Source of the DNA: Nelumbo lutea
Taxonomy: Eukaryota > Streptophyta > Magnoliopsida > Proteales > Nelumbonaceae
Assembly: GCA_022828595.1 (NCBI GenBank)
Contig: JAKGHH010000001.1
Coordinates: 125,934,999-125,998,998 of the forward strand
Direction of reading: 5' to 3'
Length of the DNA stretch: 64,000 bases
Shown here: positions 21,095-33,575 of the stretch, one piece after another
Numbering within the stretch: the first letter of the stretch is position 1
How the letters are laid out: each line of letters starts with the position of its first letter
Translations under genes and position numbers: made by a program
Notes under the pieces: model-generated
What the model saw: only the letters and a program-made list of their open reading frames with translations
Databases searched by the model: none
Told to the model about the DNA's origin: nothing

Positions 21095-24000
21095 GCCACC
21101 TAACTCGGAAGCTCTCTTTGAGGTGAATCTCTTGCTCCTACAGAAAATTATGTAGAGAAAATGAAGTGCTAAGATCATAACCATTCCATTTATTGGTCAT
21201 TGATGACTTTTTATATTGAGCACAGGATTGAGCATCAGTTTTGATCTTATTGCTTTTGTTGTAACTAACTGCTGACATAGACTTCTAGAATGTTCTTGCT
21301 TGTTAGGATGCAACGGGTGCTTGGTGGTGGACTTAGGTGAAATTTTGGGGAATAGATTCATCGGACCGGAAAAAACGGAATAGATTCGAAGAAGTTAACA
21401 TCAAGGCACACAAAGGAATGTCGAGAACTAGGGTTATAACACTTGTACCCTTTTTGGCTTCGAGAATAGCTAAGGAAGATACACTTAGTGGATCATGCAT
21501 CTAATTTGTCCACTCCTGGTCATTATGAACAAAACATACACACCCAAAAACCCTGAGAGTAAGAGGAAACGGAAATAAGGTAGGAAACAAAATGGTGAAA
21601 GGAGAATGACCTTTAAGGATGGGCGTGAACATCCGGTTAATAAGGAAGCAAGATGTAAGCACAACATCACTCCAAAAATGTTTGGGTACATTCATATGAT
21701 GCAAAAGGGATTGAGCAGTTCCCAAAAGGTGGTTGTTCTTTCTCTTAGGCACCTCATTTTGCTGAGGTGTATAGGTACATGAAGTTTGATTGATAATGCC
21801 ATGTTTCAAATACTCTTGAAGCAGTGTATACAAGTATTCGTGACCATTATAAGAACGAAGAATCTTAATGTGTACACCAAATTTGTTGCGAATTTTAGCA
21901 TAAAATTTTTGGAAAATGGAAAACAATTCACTCCTTTCTTTCATAAGATAAAACCATGCCATCCTTGAATAATCATCAACAAAATTACAGAGTATTTGTA
22001 ACCATTGTATGACTATTTTGTTTGAACCCCAAATATCTGAATGAACTAGAGAAAAGGACTCGACATACGATTATCAACCCTAGGACTAAAGGGAACACGG
22101 TGATGTTTCCCAACTGACACGACTCACAATCCAAAACAGAAAGATGACTTAAGACGGAATAAGTGACTTCAGTGCTTTAAGCGATGATAACCAAGTCTAT
22201 AGTGCCACTGAAGAGGAGAAAGAGATGTTTAAAGAGTCGTTGACGAACCACCACCACCATCAAGATAATACAGTTCACCAGCTTCACGCCTTGCACCAAT
22301 CTCTATCCCCTTCTTGAGATCCTGAAAAACACACGAAGAAGGGTAGAAGGTGATAGAGCTATTAAGAGACTTGGTTAGCTTAGTAACGGACATAGATTAA
22401 AAGGGGATTTGGGAACATACAAAACTGAGAGCAGGGATAAAGGGTCTATGTCAACATTACCAACACCACAAATGGAGGATGTGGAACCATTAGCAAGGGT
22501 AACCGAATGTGATGTGGAGCATTGTGAACGGAGGAAAACACACTTGGAGTCCCATTCATATGATTGGAGCTCCAGAGTCGATAATCCAGGAGGTGGGTTT
22601 GGATGCCAGGCAAGCCATATCTGAATGTGCGAGAGTAGTTGTATTCTGTTGAGAAGTGGCCTGGATAAACCGTTCATACTCATCATCTCCTTCTCGGAGA
22701 CATTCGTAGATGTAGAGGGCATCTGATCGCTTGTTGGATATCCTGTCTTGAACTATCATCACTGGCCATTGCATGATTTGCCCATGTTGAAGGTGGGCCA
22801 TGCAAATCATAACAAAAGTTAATGGTGTGCCCTTTCATACCACAATGTGTACACCTCCTCGGACCATTACTACGCCCTCTGCCATGAGCTCCTGAAATTT
22901 CGACCTTCAACACGTCCAGCACGCACAAGATCATACATGGATCCACTACTACTCCCCGAGCTCCACCTCTAACACCACGGCCTCCCCTCTCGTCATTGCA
23001 AAGATAGACCTGTCAAAGATATTAGAATTCTCTGTGGGCCCAACAAAAATCCTCCGAAGATGGACAAACACCTGTTCTAGAGATGGAAGGGCTGACCCTC
23101 CTAGTACCTATGCTCTCACTGGTATTCATATTCAGATTTCAGCCCTACTAAAAATCTGTTCACAATCTAGTTTTTTCTCTCTGTTGTTGCTGAATCTTAA
23201 CATCAAAAGTGAGGGGATGGTACACGTTCAACTCATTACAAAGGTTCCTCATGCTAACATAGTACTCCTTAAGACTTTGATTACTGTTGCAGATTAAAGT
23301 ACTCTTAATAAAGCTTATACACTCTAATAGTATTGTTTTGTCCCGAGTACAACTTCTTGGCATGGTCCCAAATCTCCTTGGTTGTATCTAGGAACATAAA
23401 CTTCAGACTGATCTTGGGTTCCATACCATTCCATAACCATGTCATAATTTGTGCACCCTCTTGTTCTCAATCACTATACTCTTGAGAGTCAACGAGAGGT
23501 TTTCTTCTCTTGCATGCTTCACTTCCTTCTTAGCTCTGAGAAAAACCTAGATAGATTTCGCCCAAGGCACATAATTTTCCCCATTCAACTTGATAGAAGT
23601 CATCTGAACATTCAAGTAGTCGGTGGGAACCATAACACTAGATTTGTGTTCACTACTGTCTCCCATATTTGAGTTTCCTTTTTTTTTTCCGTATATCAAA
23701 CTTCTTAATCACTTTTCACCACACTACACACTAGTGAAACCACCTACAGTCACAATTTTCAAGCAATACCCGCCGCTGATTTCTTCATTTTCAAGCACAA
23801 AGCTACACACAACTACCTGAATACACACCATAGCACTAGAAACTCACCAACCACTCAATTCGCACTGAAACACACATATGTCCCACCTATTTGATCACCA
23901 AAAACCAACCTAAACACTCGACTGTCCACTGCACCACCCAAAAACAGCCCCTTCGTACCATCAATTAGAGGGCTTCCTACAAACCACCACAAACACCCAC

Positions 24001-24485
24001 TAAACTACTGACAGGAGGCATGAAAACCTCCAAAGGGAAAGGGCAATCACTCTTTTTCAGCCCTTTTCCCTATCTCCAACGGATGATGAAGAAAACTGTA
24101 AAACCCTAGGCTGAATGGTATAGAACAGAATTTTGGGCAGATCTGATTTTGTCACAATCGCTCTGATACCATGATAAAGTTCAGACCTGCACTAGAATTC
24201 TGTTAGAACTAGAGGAAGATAAGAGGGGAATAGAAGAGAGAAGAAGAGAAGAGAAGAAAGGAGAAGGAGAAACTGGTTAGAACAAAAGAGGAAAAGTCTC
24301 TCTCTCTAGTTGGCCAGGTTATATTTATAGTTTTTTCTAATAAATAAAACAAAAGACCTATTATGTCCCTACTTAAGTATCGGGCCACATCACTTAACAT
24401 AACATTACACATCATCTTAAACATAAATAGAAGACTAAACTACCCCTATACAGTCGACACTAACATTAATATTATGTTTTTATCA
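21095..24485 (-). mobile_element. Copia-B, right copy (-)
   Basis: Same order as the left copy: LTR 24172-24485, primer site 24160-24171, gag ~22680-23680, protease WIIDSGA (~22585, Asp kept here, frameshift after it), CVFQDL (~22330, CAG not TAG), integrase 21501-21962 with RSYNGHEY and PKRKNNHLL. The shared Asp-to-Tyr and Glu-to-Lys losses show both copies descend from one already dead insertion. Confidence 0.82.
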
Positions 24486-24546
24486 GAGCCTTGTATGTCT
24501 CATAAAGTGAAAACACCCAATGCAGATGTGTAAAAAGGGAGAGGAG

Positions 24547-25039
24547 TCATTGAAGAGAATGCGTAATATGGCTAGAAAGGATTAATGAAAATGATGGGAG
24601 AGGAAGTGTGTTAAGGTCATTCTTAATGCAGTTAAAAGATTTAGGTACCAGAAAAATCACCAAACTGTGTGAGTTTCAAAGGTTTTTGCTAGATTAAGGG
24701 GAGACCTATTTGGGGTTGGAATTAATAAAAGGGTGAAGAAGACAAGAAGAGCTATGAAGAGAAAAAATAGATTTATTTTTCTACAGATGAAGGTTTGAAG
24801 TGAAAGTTATTGTTATCTGCATGTGGTAAGGGGTTTTGATGGGTGGTTTTCTTGGTTGGGCTCTGGGAAAGATGGGAGGGGCTTTGGTTGCATAATTTTG
24901 GGTTCTGTATGTGGGAGATTTTAAGAGTTTAATTGGGTTTTAATGTGTAATTGATGGTTGTTTGGGTGAGGCCTTATCACCTATTGTAATCCTTGTTATT
25001 TTCTTCTTTATTTATCTTCAAAAAAAAATCATTGAAGAA
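24547..25039 (+). mobile_element. LINE scrap with target duplication (right copy)
   Basis: Counterpart of 15161-15655. TCATTGAAGA flanks the scrap at 24547 and ~25029, and the poly-A is at ~25020-25028. Confidence 0.6.
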
Positions 25040-25538
25040 GAAATCAAATTCTTTTAATTCCTAGACTGGTGGAAATTTGATAATTGTTTTGTTAATTTGA
25101 ATTTGATTAGTTTGAGTTTTTTTTTTTTTTTTCCTTTTAGTCTTAGGGGTCATAATAACTTAATGTATCTTTTATAGATAGTTTTAGAATTTTGAAGTGT
25201 TATGGTGATAATCATGTCATTTTTCTAGGGGTCAGGACTTGCCTGTTTTGTATGATTTTGATGCCATTATATAGGCTGTTGAGTTATCTATTTATCTACT
25301 CCATGTCCTATCAAATTACGATCTTGTAAATCTGACATGTATTTGGGGGGGGTCTACCTTAGATTTGTCTTTTGGGTATTTAGTTTTACTATGGTTACTA
25401 ATGAGTATTTCAAGTTGTATTATGATTTTGATTCCAATTCATCTGTCCTTATGGGTCATTTATGTGTTATTAGATCCTATGTAATTAGGAGTCAATAAAA
25501 GGGAGATCCTTGCCCTTGTCTTGAGTCTATAAATAGTC

Positions 25539-25766
25539 TTTTTTTTGATAGGAAACAGTAACTTTCATTAGATGAAACCAGAAGAAACAACTGTCACTTT
25601 CCAAAGTAAAAGGGACCCCTGAATAACAAATAACTTACAACACTGCACAAAACAAAACCTCCCGATTCACCCCTTGTTTTGCTAGGTTTTCAGCTAAAGC
25701 ATTTGCTGACCTCCTAGACCAATACACTTTTGCACCCAGCTCCCTTGTAAGGCTCAATAGTTAAAA
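25539..25766 (-). mobile_element. LINE RNase H tail (right copy, -)
   Basis: Counterpart of 16160-16386, with the same reversed poly-A and RRSANALAENLAKQ-type coding tail. Confidence 0.6.
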
Positions 25767-26320
25767 ATCAGAAGAGTTGATTTGATGAATAGAAGTTTGG
25801 TGAATTTTGGTTGCACCCAGATACATGTGTTTCTTTCCACTAATTTCTTCTTGAGAAATCTTCACTTCACCTCACAAATTTTTATTTGTTTGCTGATTTT
25901 ATTTAACAAAACCTCTACCTATGATACAGTACTTCCCCTTTGTATTGTGTCAAATTCTCCCACCTGTCACTATTCCCAACTGTACAAACAGATAGAAGAA
26001 AGGGGAATTTTGAGATTCCCCCATCTCAAATTCCCCCTTGTATATTCTAACAGCAAGGTTTCTTCTCTTTCTTCCTAATTTTTGAGTGTTTCATTGCTGA
26101 AATCTAATTTTTCATTCTTTGGTGAGAGTGGGAAGTAAGCTCTCTACTTGCTTCTCAATCTTTATTCTTCATCTTTAATTACCCTAGTCACCTTCCTTCA
26201 CCCTAGAGAGCCTGCTGTTAGATCTGAAAGTTGTAGGAACCCTATGTGTCTGCCATGAACCCTGCTTTTCCCTGGGAAGAGCCTGATGCAGGGAAACAGG
26301 CTCCATTGGGTGTCTCCATT

Positions 26321-26454
26321 GTGCCTGGGTGACCATGATTCAAATCTTGGAAACAGCCTCTGTATGTGCAGGGGTGGTATGGCTGCAGACATCTGTCCTT
26401 TCCCAGACCCTGCATTGGCGGGAGCCTTGTGCACTGGGGTGCTCTTTTTTTTTT
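26321..26454 (+). mobile_element. Au-like SINE (right copy)
   Basis: Counterpart of 16945-17079, ending in gtgcactggggtgctc and a T-run. Confidence 0.68.
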
Positions 26455-26731
26455 GATAGGTGATGGTAGGAAGGCCTCTTTTCTTTCTTCACTCATATCA
26501 CTTGTGTTCACAAAGGTTAACTGTGTAATATCATGTACTTTTTTTTCATATCATACTTATTGTTTGTTTTATAACACATCTCACAATTACTTCAATGAGC
26601 TTAATGGTGATTTTTCCAAACTGATCAATGATCTTGATGTCTCTTTGAATTATGTGCACTTAGTCAGTTAGTTGTACTGTACCTGTAGTGCACTAATATC
26701 TTATGCATACACATGAATGCATGGGTTCCAG

Positions 26732-26811
26732 ATTTGCCATGGTGCAAACGTATTTGAAGGTGGATAAAATCAACAATGTAAAAGATAATTCTCCTGCTTT
26801 ACTTTTCCAAG
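26732..26811 (+). pseudogene. Second copy of MORC exon 2, frameshifted
   Basis: It is nearly identical to 17356-17434 but 80 bases long. GCAACTTATTTG of the left copy is GCAAACGTATTTG here, a net +1 that destroys the reading frame after GA. Splice sites are kept. It lies in the right-hand copy of the 9.3 kb block, so it is probably the other haplotype or an error-bearing contig end rather than a duplicated exon. Confidence 0.8.
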
Positions 26812-26906
26812 GTATGTGATATGCAATTCCATTCTTAGAGAATTGGTAGGTATCTTTGATCTCATCTTATAAATAATAATAATAATATTTGCACTGTTCC
26901 TTGCAG

Positions 26907-26997
26907 ATAATGGAGGGGGAAAATGGATCCTGAAAGCATGCGGAATGTATGAGCTTGGGGTACTCTTCAAAGAAGTCAAAGGAAACTATTGGACAAT
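26907..26997 (+). pseudogene. Second copy of MORC exon 3, frameshifted
   Basis: It corresponds to 17530-17619 but is 91 bases. GGGGGAAAATGG has two extra A after the glycines of DNGGG, and CGGAATG has lost one A, net +1. The DNGGGM motif is broken by these indels. Splice borders are retained. The pattern (indels in homopolymers) fits uncorrected read error as well as pseudogenisation. Confidence 0.8.
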
Positions 26998-27737
26998 GTA
27001 ATTTTCTGGGACATGTGGTGTCATTAACTTGCAATTAGGTTTGAAGAAGTATTGGAACCTTAGATGAAAAATTTGTCTACCCATAGTTTCATTTTCAAGG
27101 TTCTGGTTTTGAGCCAACTTCTAATTTGACATGAATAAAGCACTGGCCTTTTGACTACCATTGGACAATGTAATTCTCTTGGGCATGTACTGTCATTAGC
27201 TTGCAGTTAGGTTTGATCTGATATAGAAGTATTAGAACCTTTACTGAAATTTTGTCTACCCATATCTTCATTGTCAAGGTTCTGGTCTTAAACCAACTAC
27301 TAACTTGACATGAATAATGTAGTGGCCTTTTTTACCATGTAAATAGATATCTAGCCAACAAAAAAAATTTCAGCAACCACAGACCAAATACAAACTAATA
27401 TGTATCAAATGGAATTATTTGATTGTTTCTGATAATGATAACTGTGTTATTATTTCATGGTAATTGATAAACTAGCTTGCAAAAACTAGTCTTAGAGAAG
27501 ACCCTGGCTATCAATGTTTTCTTCAAATGGTGGGGTTAGGTGATAGAACAAGCATTTAACAGGAAAGTTTATCTCTTCTATGTCATATGACCTCATTGAC
27601 AAACTACATTTGTTTAGACTTGACAAGAATTACAAGTAAATACAATACAAGCAAATAACAAATTATAATGCTAATACTTTTTTTTATATTGTTTATAATT
27701 TCTTGTTTTGTCATATGTGCTTTTTATGGTAACATAT

Positions 27738-27938
27738 TGTTTTCTTGGTAAAATACCAGTAAAAAAGTCGGAACAGAGAGGAGAGAGGAGAGAAAAAGAT
27801 TTGGAGTCAAAAAAACGTTGGTTGGCGGTGCCAGCTTCTATATATATTTAAGGGTGACCCAAGTATAATAAAAGGAAAGGAAAAATTACATATGTGCCCC
27901 TGTGGCACTAAACTGCTGACTTTTATACAGTTTTAACA
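27738..27938 (-). mobile_element. Solo LTR related to Copia-D (right copy)
   Basis: Counterpart of 18360-18560, tgttttcttgg to gttttaaca, 201 bp. Confidence 0.62.
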
Positions 27939-27959
27939 CATTATGAAAGAGCGAGAAAC

Positions 27960-28299
27960 AGAAGAAAAACAGCCTTTTGAAATGAAAGGACTGTTTAAAA
28001 TATTGCAGAAAATTGATTGAAAGTAGTAGAAATCACGTTTCAAGAAGAAAGAAGAGGAAGAAGGTGGCGGCAATTAGGGTTCAGAGAGAGATCGAACATA
28101 ATCTCCTTTTACACCCCTAATCCCATTTCGTTAACTTAAACTTTAGTAATTTACAGAGTGGCCCCTGGTTGGGCAAGAAAATAAAAAAAAACATAACATA
28201 AGAGAAATAAAGGCCCAAATAAGGCCCATTACAGCAAAGAACATAAAAAGATAAAAATGGACAAATAGCTTATGGGCCATTCGGCCCATCTTCTCTACA
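27960..28299 (-). repeat. Copia-C 3' LTR
   Basis: 340 bp from agaagaaaaacagcc to cttctctaca, aligned along its length with 37221-37558. It adjoins the purine tract ctccccctcaag (reverse) at 28300. The TG end (TGTAGAGAAG in reverse) is canonical; the other end is ..TTCTTCT rather than CA. Confidence 0.82.
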
Positions 28300-29935
28300 C
28301 TCCCCCTCAAGCTGAGCATAAATGTCAATCATGCCTACCTTGCCAGTTTCTTGTTGAAGTTTAGCCTTGGTATTGCGCTTGGTGAGGAAATCAGCTAACT
28401 GCCCTTCAGAAGTGATGAAAGGTAGGCACACTTCTCCAGAAGCCACTCTTTCTCGAATGAAGTGTTTGTCAACTTCAATATGTTTGGTTCTGTCATGTTG
28501 CACTGGATTGTGAGCAATGTTGATGGCAGCCTGATTATCACAATATAAACATCAATGGCTTATCATGCTCCAATACCCAGTTCCTCCATCAAAGATCGAA
28601 GCCATAGCAGTTCAGAAACTCCATGAGCCATGGCTCTGTATTTAAGTTCGGCTGAAGATCTGGCAACAACTGATTGTTTCTTGCTTCTCCAAGAGACAAT
28701 ATTACCTACCACCAAGCTACAGTATCCAGAGGTAAATCTTCTGTCATCAATATTTTTGGCCCAATCAAATCTGTATAGGCTTCAAGTTTCATATGGCCAT
28801 GCTTAGCAAATAGAATTCCTTTCCAGGAGAACCCTTCAAATAACACAGAATTTGCTCTACTGTTGCCATGTCAGTGTCCCTGGGAGCATGCATGAACTGA
28901 CTAATGCAACTTACAGCATATGCAATGTCTGGCCGAGTCATGCATAGATAGAGAAGTTTCCCAAGTAGCCTCAGGAAGACTCCCTTACCTTTCAACAATA
29001 CTCCATTTGAGGCAGAAAGTTTATGAACTCATATTAATAGGAGTAGCAACTGGTCTAGCACCCATCTTCCCTGTTTCCAGAGAGCAAGTCAAGTACATAC
29101 TTTCGCTGAGAGATAAGGATCCCATTCTTTGATCAAACAACTTCTATGCCAAGAAAGTATCTTAATTCCCCAGATCTTTGATCTCAAACTCTGTATGAAG
29201 GAAATATTTAAGATCATGAATCCCTGATACATCATTACCAGGTACAACAATATCATCAACATACACAATCAGGTAAACTGCAAAGATCCTCTCCTCTTCA
29301 CAAAGAGGGTATGATTAGATTGAGTCTATACATAGCCAAAGTTAACAAGGGCAGCCCTAAACCTTTCAAACCATGCCCCTAGGGGACTGTTTTAAGTCTA
29401 TAAAGAAATTTCTTCAGCTTGCAGACTTTCCCTTTCATATTTGTTTCATACATTCCTGGAGGAAGAGACATATAGACCTCTTCATGTAACTCTCCATTCA
29501 GAAATGCATTCTTTACATCCAGCTGGTAAAGTGGCCAGTCTGAGTGAGCAGCCAGAGATGGAAGAACTCTCAAAGAACTCATCTTGGCAATAGGAGCAAA
29601 GGTCTCTAGATAGTCAATCCTATAAGTCTGTGTATAACCTTTTGCAACCAGCCTAGCCTTGTACCTTTCAATGGTGCCATCAGCATGATATTTGATGGAA
29701 AAAACCCACTTACAGCCTATTGGTTCCTTCCCTTCAGGTAAATCAACCACTTCCCAACGGTCATTCTTGTGTAGGGCATCAATTTCTATTCTCATAGCAT
29801 CCCTCCATTCTAGAATAGTAAGAGCTTCTGACACAGACCTGAGTATTGGGTTAAAAGCAACAGAAGAAAAACAGCCAAAAGATGAAGGAAAGAGCAAACT
29901 ATAAGAAAGGTGTTTGGAAATGCAATTGTAGTACA
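28270..29935 (-). pseudogene. Copia-C reverse transcriptase and RNase H
   Basis: RT (minus strand, from ~29935): [75 protein letters not shown], then YVDD at ~29265 (gtgtatgttgatgatattg in reverse). RNase H follows with [20 protein letters not shown] and ADFLTK. Frameshifts lie near 29379, 28789 and 28503. The catalytic YVDD is kept here but lost by a one-base deletion in the left copy. Confidence 0.83.
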
Positions 29936-30098
29936 CTTCCTTTTTCCTTTCCTGATAGCAGTAGGGATATCAAGGTCTGGAAAGGATGGCTCCAAAGTAG
30001 GAATGGCAACGGGGAGCCCCCATCCCCGTCCCGGCGAAAATCCCCATCCCTGTCCCTGCTAACGGGGACAAGGTTATCCCCATTCCCATCCCCACGAG

Positions 30099-31369
30099 GA
30101 TCTTGAAAGGATGAGAAATCCATCATATGGATGGCCGAACCTTGTAGGTAGGTTGGGCAAAATTTCAAAAATTTCTCTCTCCCCATTTGGGAATCACATT
30201 CCTTGTTTTAAAAAATCTGCATTTTCAAGGATCAATCTTGAACCATAAACCAAACCAGATCCGAAACCAAATGGTAGGAGAGGGATATACCTGATACGGA
30301 GTAGCAGTAACTCCCAATGAAGGTGTTCACCCCCAAAGAAAATCTCCAAAGACTGCTCCCACTGAAGATGACACAGTGTAGGATGGAGCAGAATCAACAG
30401 TGTTCTTCCCAAGAACCTTACCCTTCAGTAAGAATTCGATGGAGGCTGTGAGCACGACTTCAGATCAACCTTTCTCCAAAGACTGATATCAAGAACTTTT
30501 CTTGATCTCTCCTACAAGAATGGAGATCGAACTGGCAATGGTGGCAACAGGAGGAGAACGCAGGGAGAAGATGGTGCAGTCACATTGTTGTTATCTTCTC
30601 TCTGTGTGATCTAAGATCTGATGTCTGGGGTTTTTGAGATGATCTGAATGGTTCACCCCCTCCTCCTTTTATAGACTTAAAGAGATCAGCTCCTAATCCC
30701 ATTAGGAGTTTCCTAATTCAAAACCTTATTTGAATTAGAACTCTCTTTAAGTGATAAGGATAGATCCTTATCTTATCTACAAATTAGATCAGCTCTCCTA
30801 ATCTCATTAGGAGGTTTCTCGATCCAAATCTCTATTTCGATCTAGACACTATCCCTATCCTATCTGCTGATCCAAATCCCAGACCCGCCCTTGTTTAACT
30901 AGTCATATTAGACCAGTTCGAAATGGGCTTTAGGCCCAATAAGTCCATGTGCTCAGTGGCCTTCCAAAATGCTGCCTAGTTGGGCTTCATTGTATGGCAT
31001 GGGACCCAAATATTGATCTACACATTAGCCACATGGGTTCAGCCTAACCTCTGTTACAAGGTCAGGCCGAATTTACTGCTATGGGCAGTGAACCCCTGAG
31101 CCCCTCACCATGGGCTCTTAATGTGCCTAACACTTACACTAAATGGTCCCTGGGCCAAGACACCTTATGAAAACCCAAGGACTGTGGGCAAATGCAAGAT
31201 TATCCCATCAGGTATTACCCTCAATGGTCTTACACTTAACCTCTCAGCCCATAATGACCAAACACTGCCCGACAAGAGAGGATCTCTCCTCGACTGCAAG
31301 GAACAGTGCTGCACTCTCTACTCACATGGATCCCGGGAATTAAAACCTTTTTGCAAACATATTGAAACC

Positions 31370-31420
<51 letters not shown>

Positions 31421-32062
31421 TCGTATATAAATATATTTTGCAAAATAAATTTCAACGATTGAAATCAGTTGCCGACAGTCTTGGTTTCCATCAGAGAGAG
31501 TGCATCCTCGATCATTACCTTTATCCGATAAAGGAGCTAATCTTGTCACTATGATCACCCACTCAGATGAATTCTCAGACTGTCCCAACATACCCAGGTT
31601 TTGACCCCTCTAAGGATCTCACTTATTGGCATATCAAAGACAGCCCAATCCGACACATAGTGCAGTATCATAATCGAGTCTAGGGTTTAGGTGTAACTTT
31701 CTAGTTTTTCCCATCAATCTCCAAGGTCTAGGGCAATATTAGAAATCTGGTCCGGTTCAGGGTTTCAAGTAAACTTACACTGCATGTGCCTTGGGTCTCA
31801 CCTTGGTGGCTGAGACAAGCCACCCCAACCAACTTGGTGGCACATCAGTGTCAGCCTTGGCAGGATAAATCTCCCCAGACTTATCCAACAGCTGTGAACA
31901 TTCTAAAACTAACACGAGTCTCATATGTGTCCAGTTTAAGGGTATTACACAGAAACACACCATAAGAACATGAATCGAATATGTACTTTATTCATTTACA
32001 ATAAATGTCATAATGTACATCATTCTGATTGGAGCTAAAGGCATACATTGTCGAACAGATCT
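30099..32062. mobile_element. Solo LTR (family S, copy 1) inside the hAT element
   Basis: The LTR 30104-32057 (1954 bp) starts TGAAAGGATGAG and ends TTGTCGAACA, with a GATCT target duplication at 30099-30103 and 32058-32062. It aligns end to end with 33581-35483. No internal retroviral-like sequence is present, so it is an LTR-LTR recombination product. Two sub-repeats of the form ctcctaatc..attaggag..tttgatc occur around 30680-30850. The orientation of the parent is not determinable from this alone. Confidence 0.8.
31372..31414. repeat. (AT)n microsatellite
   Basis: About 21 AT units in solo LTR copy 1. The homologous place in copy 2 (~34848) has only aataaatatatttt, so the array grew after the two insertions diverged. 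Confidence 0.9.
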
Positions 32063-32199
32063 CCATCCGTCCCCGCCTCGTCCCCACTAATGGGATGAAA
32101 ATTTCCCCATCCCCGTCTCCGCGAGGGGGAAATCATCCCCATCCCCACCCCATTCGGGGCGGATCCCCAATGGGGAAAGTTGCCATCCCTACTCCAAAG

Positions 32200-33575
32200 G
32201 GGCTATATCAGTACCTGTTGTCTCTTTTGTCACTGGAAGTGTAGGAGGCTCATGTGGTGTAGAGGAAACAATCTGCTCACTTCTAGTTCTCTGCCACTGG
32301 TACATCCTGAGATTAAAAAGAGGACGATGAGATAATGGAGAAGGAATAGGAACATTGGAATGAGAATGAAATGATTGATCCTCCCTTGACTCATTGGAAG
32401 GAGGAAGAGGGAGAGCAAACAACTGTGGCAAATTCTCCCCTTTTGGATAATGCCTCTCCTGAGGAGGATCATAAAAAGAAGAAAACTCATCAAGGGTGAC
32501 ATCCATTGAGACATACCGAGTTCCAATCTTTGGATCAAAACAAAAATAACCCTTTTGTGTGAAGGAATAACCAAGGAAAATGCACTTGTGGGCTTTTGGT
32601 TCAAATTTGTCTCTGGATACTTGGAATGTGTACATAACAAGTGCATCTAAAGACACGAACTGGAATAGGAAAAAGGTCATTGCCCAGGTGAAGAAGACTA
32701 AAAGGAGATTTAAACCCCAACACATTGGATGGCATATGGTTGATTAGGTAGGTTGTAGTGAGAACAACATCTCCTCAAAATCTTGTAGGGACATGTGAGG
32801 CAAGCAGGATACTTCTTGCAACTTCAACAATATGCCAGTTTTTTCTTTCAACAACTCCATTCTGTTCTGGGGTTCTAACATAGGAGCTTTGGTGAATAAC
32901 CTCCAAATCAGTGAGATAACAGGTTAGGTTTATCTCAAAATATTCTTTTGCATTGTCAGATTGGGTTAGAACAAATTCATGGAATTGCCTCACAAGTCTG
33001 GGAACTTCATCACGGGACTTCATAAAAAATATCCAAGTGAATCGTGAAAAGTCATCAATGAACAAGATAAAATATTTGTAGCCACCCATAGAAGTTAAGT
33101 GGTAAGGCCCCCACACATCAGTGTGCACAATATGGAATGGAGAAGAAGATCTTTCATTACTCAAAGGATAACTACTTCCACAAGGTTTTGACAACTCACA
33201 AGACTCACAATGAAGACTGGACAAATTAATTCCCTTAAAACAGTTTTGGGAATAAATGACTTAATGCAGAAAAAGAAAGATGACCAAAACGAAAATGACA
33301 TAACAAGACTCAACTGACTGACTTTGAAGATGTAGATCCAAAAGCAACATTTCTAGGTTGTCCATGGCTCTATCTAGGAGTGTCCAACAGATATATTCCA
33401 TTCGCCTCGTGGCCACTCCCAACCACTTTCTGAGACTCCAGATCCTAAAAAACACAGTAGGAACGAAAGAAGGTTACACAGCAGTTCAAAGACTTAGGCT
33501 GCTTACAGATAACAAATTTGTATTTAGTTTGGGTACATGAAGAGCAGAAGGAAGGACCAAGGAATCTGTAGCCTT
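32200..33575 (-). pseudogene. Copia-C integrase and downstream linker
   Basis: On the minus strand the exposed order is CVF, in-frame TAG (~33447), DLESQKVVG, ...YICWTLLDRAM, then CESCELSKPCGSSYPLSNER, HTDVWGPYHLTSMGGYKYFI, TQSDNAKEYFE and NGVVERKNWH. The D, D, E residues are present. After them come KFEPKAHKCIFLGYSFTQKG and SMDVTLDEFSSFYDPPQ. The linker frame is interrupted at 32200 by the hAT element and resumes at 29989 (PSFPDLDIPTAIRKGKR). Confidence 0.82.

Larger units (their letters stand above)
20649..29940. repeat. Right copy of the 9.3 kb block (start of right contig)
   Basis: Counterpart of 11244-20548. It holds the LINE-A tail, Copia-B, a LINE scrap at 24558-25028, a LINE RNase H tail at ~25539-25766, Au-like SINE, frameshifted MORC exons 2-3, a solo LTR and the left part of Copia-C. 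It then continues past 29940 into the rest of Copia-C, which the left copy lacks. Confidence 0.92.
29990..32199. mobile_element. Non-autonomous hAT element inside Copia-C
   Basis: The element 29998-32191 has hAT-like ends: left TAGGAATGGCAACGGGGA, right (reverse) TAGGGATGGCAAC. It is flanked by an 8-bp duplication CTCCAAAG (29990-29997, 32192-32199). Many plant hAT elements start TAGGGATGGCAA. Its own sequence is only ~240 bp of CCCCATCCCC-type subterminal repeats. The remainder is a solo LTR inserted into it. No transposase. Confidence 0.85.
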
